Source: Penium margaritaceum (taxonomy: Eukaryota > Streptophyta > Zygnematophyceae > Desmidiales > Peniaceae). Taken from it: a stretch of DNA of 35,615 bases. Position 1 is the stretch's first letter. Each line of letters starts with the position of its first letter. Below are positions 29,803 through 35,615 of this stretch, piece by piece. The translations under genes and the position numbers were made by a program. The stretch is from assembly GCA_023375785.1 (NCBI GenBank), contig SZWC01006765.1, positions 65,955 through 101,569 on the forward strand. The letters run 5' to 3'. The notes under the pieces are model-generated. The model was given only the letters and a program-made list of their open reading frames with translations. It was not told the DNA's origin and made no database searches.

Positions 29803-30442
29803 TGTCAGAATAAATAGATGAGCAAACCAAGCGACGGCATAAGTAAGCACAAGCAATGACAAGTGCCGAAGTATGGAATGTGCAGGAAGCAAAGAGATGA
29901 GAGAGACAGCAAAGAGTTAGTCAAAATGAGGCAATGAAAGATACCAGGGTTAAGGTGGAAATGTAGTCTTTAAACAGACGAGGACACGCTGCGAGAATGT
30001 TGGAGACGAGAAGAGCTCATGTGTTGATGGGAGCAGAGCTAAGCATAGGAGAAGAGTGAATGAGCATAGAAATGCTGAATAGAACTCAGATTGGATGGTA
30101 AAGATTAAGCAAGTGAGGAATGGCAGAGCAGAGACACGGCCGATGGTCGCGGAACCAAAGGCGATTAGGATGAGAAGAACTGCTTTGGACTAAAATCAGA
30201 GGGAATGAACATCCTCCACATGTACAATCAGAACAGGACATGGCAAGTTAATGACTTCTTTTCCACTAGACGTACGTGTTGCAACGTGATTGTTGCTGTT
30301 AGGGGCGGTTCACTTCTGGACTTATGGCCGTGACTGACAATCCGTTATTGAGGATGTTCAGTGTGTGACCTGAAGTTTATTGAGATCTTGGCGTCTCCGA
30401 GATTCTACATTGGAGAGGACCTTGTCATAATTGTATTTCTCA
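29803..30442 (-). repeat. 5' LTR of element F
   Basis: Plus-strand bases run TGTCAGAATAAATAG to GTATTTCTCA, giving TG...CA ends in either orientation; CAACA follows. It aligns with 21803-22444 over its entire length, clearly diverged. Confidence 0.82.
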
Positions 30443-32469
30443 CAACAGCAACCGTAGCCACATCTACTATAGCAGCGGCAACCAGGGATGCACTTGCACA
30501 GATCCGAGTGTTTCTTGCAGTACTCGCAGGCGCATTTTCCTTAAGTCTTATGCGCAGATTTCTGTTGCCACAGAACAGTCACCACAATCGCTGCCTCAAC
30601 CACAGCCATGACACTACACTAGGCCTACTACCGTCATACCTCTTCCGGTGCCATCTGTCTCAACATCAATTGCAACCAAAACATCATCTGTAGCCACGGG
30701 ATCAACTGCAGCCCCAACATCAAATACAGTCACGGCATCAACTGCAGCCGCAAGATCCCCCGCAGCCATGGCATTAGCTAGATGCGTCAGCAGCAGCAGC
30801 CGATGGCTCCCACAGCCGCAGCTGCACCATCTTCTCCTTGATCTGCACATTCATTCACATAGCCACAGAAACTGCAATAGCTGCAACCATCGCTTCATAA
30901 CTTGCATCAATGGTGGCAGCAGCAGCAGCCATGCTCATGTTACCGTAGTTTCTGTGGCTGCTGCTGCCTCATACTTGCAGCATTGCCGCCGCCAACGCCG
31001 CAGCTGCCACCCTCGTGTCGTAGCCTGAATCGCCTCACATGTATCCTCCTTGGACAAGCAGGAGGCAACCATCAAGAAGTCCTTCGTATCATGCTACGTA
31101 GTGGAGTAGTGTCATAATCAAGTTCACGAGTATTGGCACCTGCATCAACTGCAACAGGTTTGCGAGTACAACCGCAAGGAGGCTGCCGCACAATACGGGC
31201 ACAAACAAGACGAGATCAAACGCTAAGTCTACATAGCTGACGATATCCCGGCTGGCTGTTTTGACAACATCACGACAACCAATCCCATACATGGACTGCC
31301 GGAATTACCCATTGTATCCGTGCTGCTCCCTCTCTAGACGACTGGCAACTGCATCAATAGTCAAAGTCGCAGCCTCATCAGTTGGAGCCACCACCACAGC
31401 CACAACACCCGCAGGTGCAACATCATCAATCAGCATAGCAATGGGCACAGCCACCGGCTACATTCTCACCAGGTCAGGTACTTGCCAACCCGTAGATGTG
31501 GCTGCTTAGGCTTTCAGTCTCTCCTGTGCATTCCTTGACACAGTAGTAGCTGCTTCTGCCACATTTACAACCACTGCTAGAGTCTTGGGTGCACCCGCAA
31601 CCACTGTGTGTGGCTGTGTGGAGGAAGAGTTTACCCACACTGCCTCCACCTTTGGTCAACTTGTTGCAACAGTAGTGAACATGGCCACTCAGACATCAGG
31701 ATCAGGAGAAGCATTTGCCGTTTCTGCTGCCACAGCAGCCACATCAGCCTCATCTGCTGTCCAGTCCAACAAGAGCACCACTCTCTCCTTTGTTTTCTTC
31801 ACAGCAGTGTCTGCCTCTCCCACCACCACTCGAGTCAACACCCTTGTTTCCTTGTGTGCAGTAATAGCAGCCATATCAAAGGCTGTACTAACGTGGTTCC
31901 TGTGCATTGTTGTCCCAGCTGCCTTCTGGGTCTCTGTGCTTGCTGCATCTGCTGCTATGTGCTGCCGTCGCCCTTCATGTTGCTACCATGTCCTCCACGT
32001 GGTATTCACTCTCCTTTATTCATTCTGCTCTCTTGAGTGGTTCTTGCGCAGTGATGTGGCCTCTCAGTGCCTACTTCTACAGATTCTGGCTGCTCACACA
32101 GCCTCTCTCCCATATTCATACATGGAGGCAAAGGAAACGCTGCTGAAGCTTTTCTCTGTGCACCCCTTTTTCCCTTGAATGCACAGTCACCATGCCTGAG
32201 CATGAACCAACCATCACAGAGCTCAAGGAGAAAATGTGCAATACCCTGTTGGCCCTAAAGAGTACTGAAAACCGTCAGCAGGATGTTGACGTCTCCAAGG
32301 TTGAGTTAGCTGAAGCTCTTGCTGACCTTGTGATGCAATGACCAAGTCAGCAGGATGTTGACGTCTCCCTGCTTCCATCCGTCTGCCGCTGCTATTGTTA
32401 CTGCCAGAGTCACCAGAACTCCTAGCACTGCTAACACCGCTCGCACCGCTGGTACAAGCCCAGCCACAA
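30443..32469 (-). mobile_element. Decayed Val/Ala-rich element G, interrupted by F
   Basis: On the minus strand a leader-like region follows the LTR at 32470-33146, including two identical 23-bp units with GACGTCAACATCCTGCTGAC. Beyond it, broken frames encode Val/Ala/Asp-rich strings such as DLAAAVDAVTVFDVGAAVDP and PIAMLIDDVAPAGVVAVVVA, similar in style to the first part of the ORF in H. The string IVDVATVAVVAGTA reads across the F insertion site once F is removed. I see no Copia domain. G looks like a dead relative of H; the link rests on composition and shared LTR, not a formal alignment. Confidence 0.5.
32274..32368 (-). repeat. Two identical 23-bp leader units in element G
   Basis: Copies at 32274-32296 and 32346-32368 (72 bp apart) contain TCAGCAGGATGTTGACGTC. 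The GACGTC and TCAGCA words recall the near-palindromes of the B and C leaders at a similar distance from the LTR. Confidence 0.7.
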
Positions 32470-33146
32470 GAGAAGCTTCCTAGAACCTTCCTAACCACTT
32501 GCTGCAACATTAGGCGTTAGCGCTAGGTCAGCATGTGACAACAGTCACAAGTCATAGACAAAACTGCAAGGGTCTCGGTAGGGACACGTACAGAGTGTCA
32601 GGAAGCTCAAAATGAATATAATTGCAGAGAGAAATGACAACTGACAAGAACACAACACAAATACCTGCTGCGGCTCACGGAAAGTGACGCACGTGCAGTG
32701 TCAGTTTGTCCACAAACCACTGTAATATCACTGTTTTGGCCATAGACATGCGCACAGGTATCCGAACGCACCACCGTCTGAGCCTAGAGATGCAGAATCT
32801 TGAGCCGGACACTACAACTGGTCACACGCACAAGTCCGGCATCAATCGGTGGACAGACAATGCAAAACATGCACATTGGGCTCGAGAGCCAGTCCACCGA
32901 GAAAACTCTCGCGTCTGTGGAAAATTCTGAAAGCACCCCGGCAAGCACCTGGGATGTCGTGGCAGCTGTCTGGTAGCTGGTAATGCACGGAGCCACCACT
33001 CGTCGGTGCCCTGGCGCCAGTTGCGTCCGCATCATGGATCCTGTCATCATGCTCTCCAGTAACGCCGCTCCATACCACCAATAATGGGTATACGGATAAT
33101 CACTATGTCATCGCTCGTGACGGGGGGCAGCCACACAAACCAACAC
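32470..33146 (-). repeat. LTR between elements H and G
   Basis: On the minus strand it opens TGTTGGTTTGTG after a purine tract, carries blocks shared with the D LTR (GGTGGTGGCTCC-like stretch, GAGTTTTCTCGGT, TGTTTTGCATT, CTAGGCTCAGACGG) and ends near GAAGCTTCTC (about 32471). It acts as the 3' LTR of H by its purine tract, while a leader-like sequence follows it as for a 5' LTR. The exact end is uncertain and no clear primer site is visible. Confidence 0.8.
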
Positions 33147-33154
33147 TCCCCCTG
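33147..33154 (-). promoter_or_regulatory. Polypurine tract of element H
   Basis: AGGGGGAG on the minus strand directly precedes TGTTGG of the LTR, as in elements A and B. Confidence 0.8.
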
Positions 33155-33224
33155 GCTGACACAGCCGTCACCGCAATGACAAGTGAATGGCTACACTCAC
33201 TGTCCTTTGTAAACACCAACCATA

Positions 33225-33490
33225 ATACAAGGTCTCCTTGAGACAGTGGTGTAACTCACCAAGTGCCCGGGTCTCGACCGTGCAACACATAATCCACACA
33301 CGCATATGCTAAACATCACACAAGAGGTACAAAGCAACAAGGTCTCCTCATGACCCTCGGAACATGTCTCCGGGGTCCGGGTCTCGACCACACCTGCTCG
33401 CATGCATGGAACATACACACCACGTGGAGGCAATGGATCTCCACGTCACACCGGTACAAGTCACCAGGTGCACGGGTCTCGACCAGCATA
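33225..33490 (-). repeat. Degenerate tandem repeats of about 100-111 bp in the H 3' region
   Basis: The word CGGGTCTCGACC (plus strand) recurs near 33267, 33378 and 33474, and AAGGTCTCC recurs at 33229 and 33340 (111 bp apart). The flanks CACCAAGTGCCCGGGTCTCG and CACCAGGTGCACGGGTCTCG are also alike. About three diverged units are present. Confidence 0.65.
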
Positions 33491-33792
33491 ACCTCAACCT
33501 GAGCATCGTCCCAGACACAAACTAACCACGCTGTCCTCAGAAGGGCGTCATGCCGAATTCCACACACCAACACCGCCCCCTGGGCTGCAGAGGCTGGCTC
33601 CCCCATGGCCACACACCCCTGCAAGACAATAGAAAGGATGACAATGATGCTCGTTGGATGTGCTCCCACATAGCCTCACCCCGGAGTGTCGTCGTCGCTG
33701 TCGTCGTCGTCACTGCTGTCCTCATCTACTACTGTGACAGTTGTAGCACTGAGGGCCTCCTCCAACTGCATCACCTGCTGAATGCCTGCCAG
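33491..33792 (-). other. Stretch between the H ORF and its tandem repeats
   Basis: No gene recognised. A GTCGTCGTCGCTGTCGTCGTC run (about 33690-33710, plus strand) is a short triplet repeat. Confidence 0.5.
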
Positions 33793-35562
33793 CTACTGAG
33801 GTGCACATCGCCACGCGGACATTGTAGCGTCGAGATGTATGTACAGCTCTTCAAGCTCTACTGCAGCTCTCGGCCTGACGGCTGCATCTGCGGCATGTAG
33901 GCGGTCAGTCGCGGAATGAACCTGACGGTGGACCTCGATCGCGTGCGTGTCGGCCCGAGCCGCGGCCTCTCGCAGCCTCGCCGCCTCATCGCGTAGGTCA
34001 GCTGTCAAATTGTCTGTCGCCTGGCCGCCAGCTGCTGGCAGGGCGTCGTCACCAGACAACGTGTCGGAATCTGCAGTGCCTGCATCTGCAATAGGTACTA
34101 CTGCAGAGGCACAGGCTACGGCTGGCACACCTGTCACTCGGCTGTCGACTCCTGGTCGAACGTCGGCCTCCGTCGGCAAATCTGCCTCTGCTGCACCGTC
34201 GCCATCATCGGGAGCCCGAACAGTGTCACGGGGCTCCTCCCAACCAATGGTGCGCAACCAATCGTCCACCTGCCGCTGAACGTCCGCCCGTCTCCGACGT
34301 GCGTCCTGTAAAGACCTCTCAGCTGCCTCAAGAAGCGTGTGCACATCCTCCACGCACTCCTCGGCAGCCTGCCGTGCTCGAACATCCGTAGTGTAACAAC
34401 GGCTGCTGGCCTCCTGTAGCTCAGCCATGAGACGCTGCACGTGCGCCTCCACTCGAGCCATATCTACCTCTTGCTCGTCGACCGCGGAGCGCAGGCGCTC
34501 GGGTACGGGAATTGTAGCTCGGAGGTATGTAGGTGTGTCGTCGACTGGAACCGCCATGGTGTCATCGATGCCGGTCAGGGCAGCCATGAGCCGGAGGTCT
34601 GCAGCTCGCTCTGCATCCTCCACGGCAGATGCGCCTGTAGGGGTGACTGTTGTAGGCTTAGCTGATGCCGTGGGCATAACCGTCACTCGGCTGTCAACAG
34701 TGTGGGCCACAGTAGCAGCTGCTCCTGCACGGGCCGTCGCTGCTGAAGCATCCACTGATATCACCTCCTCCAACTTCCGGCGCAAGTCCGACCATCTCCA
34801 CACTACACCGTGGAATATCCACTCAGCAGCCTCGAGGCGCGTGTCCATATCCTCGATGTCTACTTCCGCTAACCGACGACCTGTGGCATCTGCGGTGCTC
34901 CAACGTGTGCTCGCTGCACGTAGCTCAAGTGTGAGGTACTGTAGGTTCCTGTCTGCACGTGTGACTGCATCCTCCTGTTCGCAAAGCGCAGAGTTTAAAC
35001 CCTCAAGTGCAGGGGCCTACTTGGCTGCTGGTGCATTAGCTACTACTCGGGCTGCGTCCTTTGCGTCGACTACGCCTCCACAGACAGCTACCGCAATGGC
35101 ACTGGCCATAACAAAAGTATTGGCAACCTCGACATCACCTGCCTCTCCGGGTACCCCCTCCGCATGTGTATCTGCAATGGCAGATGCTGTGGCTGAGGGA
35201 GTGTCTACCCCTGCGTAGGCTATACCTCCTGCTATAGGAGCGATGACCATCGTGGTGTCTGCACCAACGAGCGCGTCCACTACCGGCGTCTCGTCAGTAG
35301 CAATAACTGCAACTGCTCCTACTGTCACGACGTCGATGGCTACCGACACTGATAACCCTATGTATATATATTCGTGCGTATGTGCCCTCGGGTGTGTAGT
35401 GCATGAGGAATCGGCGGTCGGTGGTGATCCACGCTGATAGCGGAGACACGTGCTCGCCAAGCCTGTCACGTGGCGGCGTTGCTCCCTTGTCTCACGCGCT
35501 CCGCCGGCCGTCGACCCTTGCCTGCCCCCACTAGCAAACCTATTTGTGTCCTTTTGATTCAT
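33793..35562 (-). pseudogene. Three-repeat helical (coiled-coil) ORF of element H, one internal stop
   Basis: A minus-strand frame from ATG 35562 stays open for 590 codons apart from a TAG at 35017-35019. The first third is Val/Ala/Asp/Thr-rich and low in complexity. After the stop come three related helical segments that align without gaps: residues about 194-270 (LELRAASTRWSTADATGRR), 362-440 (AELQEASSRCYTTDVRARQ) and 545-585 (RQVHSATDRLHAADAAVRP). The first two both end in LEAAE and are rich in Arg, Glu and Ala with leucine spacing typical of coiled coils. Linkers are Ala/Val/Pro-rich and twice contain VDSRV. No family is recognised. It could be an unusual structural (gag-like) protein or a captured host sequence. 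Where translation starts is uncertain. Confidence 0.6.
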
Positions 35563-35615
35563 GTGGCATACTGTGCTCTGTGTGATGCACGACCTAGATT
35601 AGACCCCAACTTGCA

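Larger units (their letters stand above)
21803..30442 (-). mobile_element. LTR retrotransposon F with a nested insertion
   Basis: Two diverged direct repeats (642 and 640 bp) align end to end, bound the locus and are flanked by a perfect 5-bp duplication, CAACA. A primer-like site lies just inside the right repeat on the minus strand, which sets the orientation. The internal DNA has no recognisable gag, protease, integrase or RT, so F is either non-autonomous or decayed beyond recognition. The middle (23756-28518) is a younger insertion. The initiator-Met primer type suggests Copia; that is inference. Confidence 0.8.
33147..35615 (-). mobile_element. Partial LTR element H with a repeat-protein ORF and no visible pol
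   Basis: The order on the minus strand is a long ORF, a 600-bp stretch with degenerate tandem repeats, a polypurine tract and a Copia-type LTR. Nothing resembling gag zinc knuckle, protease, integrase or RT occurs in the visible 2.5 kb, so H appears to be a non-autonomous element that would depend on a Copia relative. Its 5' LTR and leader lie beyond the window. Confidence 0.55.

Noticed and set aside
31585..32178. 197-codon plus-strand frame with hydrophobic stretches
   Set aside because: It is antisense to the Val/Ala-rich minus-strand coding remains of G; hydrophobic runs arise from the complementary codons.
35358..35372. TATATATA-like run as a promoter
   Set aside because: It lies inside the open frame of H (YIYI residues) and has no supporting context.

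Overview
This window is repeat-rich eukaryotic nuclear DNA with no recognisable host gene. Nearly all of it is explained by retroelements, most of them broken. Primer sites match the initiator-methionine tRNA pattern typical of Copia elements in green-lineage genomes. There are (AG)n and (CAG)n microsatellites, and one locus carries a Penelope-like N-terminal domain with a hammerhead-like motif. I infer a large-genome alga or other member of the green lineage, with low confidence in the species.

Layout, left to right. (1) 1-2967, Copia element A: integrase, reverse transcriptase (RT) and RNase H in one frame broken by a single stop, then its 3' LTR from 3075. (2) 3795-12489, Copia element B: a complete insertion with two LTRs, primer site, gag-pol, polypurine tract and a perfect 5-bp target duplication (AGACC), but with several stops and a frameshift. 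(3) 12646-18589, minus strand, a heavily decayed relative (C). (4) 18612-20847, plus strand, a 5'-truncated relative (D), head-to-head with the LTR of C and carrying an (AG)n tract with a 185-base gap. (5) 21803-30442, minus strand, an LTR element (F) with target duplication CAACA. (6) Nested in F, 23756-28518: a Penelope-like locus with 725-bp direct repeats, a gag-like ORF, a truncated DKG-type domain and a hammerhead-like motif. (7) 30443-32469, a decayed element (G) into which F inserted. (8) 32470-33146, an LTR apparently shared by G and a neighbouring element (H). (9) 33147 to the end, H: no pol is visible; instead it has a long ORF with three copies of a helical repeat.

Insertion order can be read from nesting and repeat divergence: G is oldest, F inserted into it (diverged LTRs), and the Penelope-like locus entered F (repeats about 98% identical). 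B is intermediate, with LTRs differing by roughly 6-7%.

Two cautions. Six of the seven isolated single Ns sit between near-identical copies of 155-366 bp, so the local sequence is artificially duplicated there. The most interesting signals are the Penelope-like locus with its hammerhead-like motif, the H element with its repeat protein, and the array of 14-bp near-palindromes in the leader of the Copia elements.
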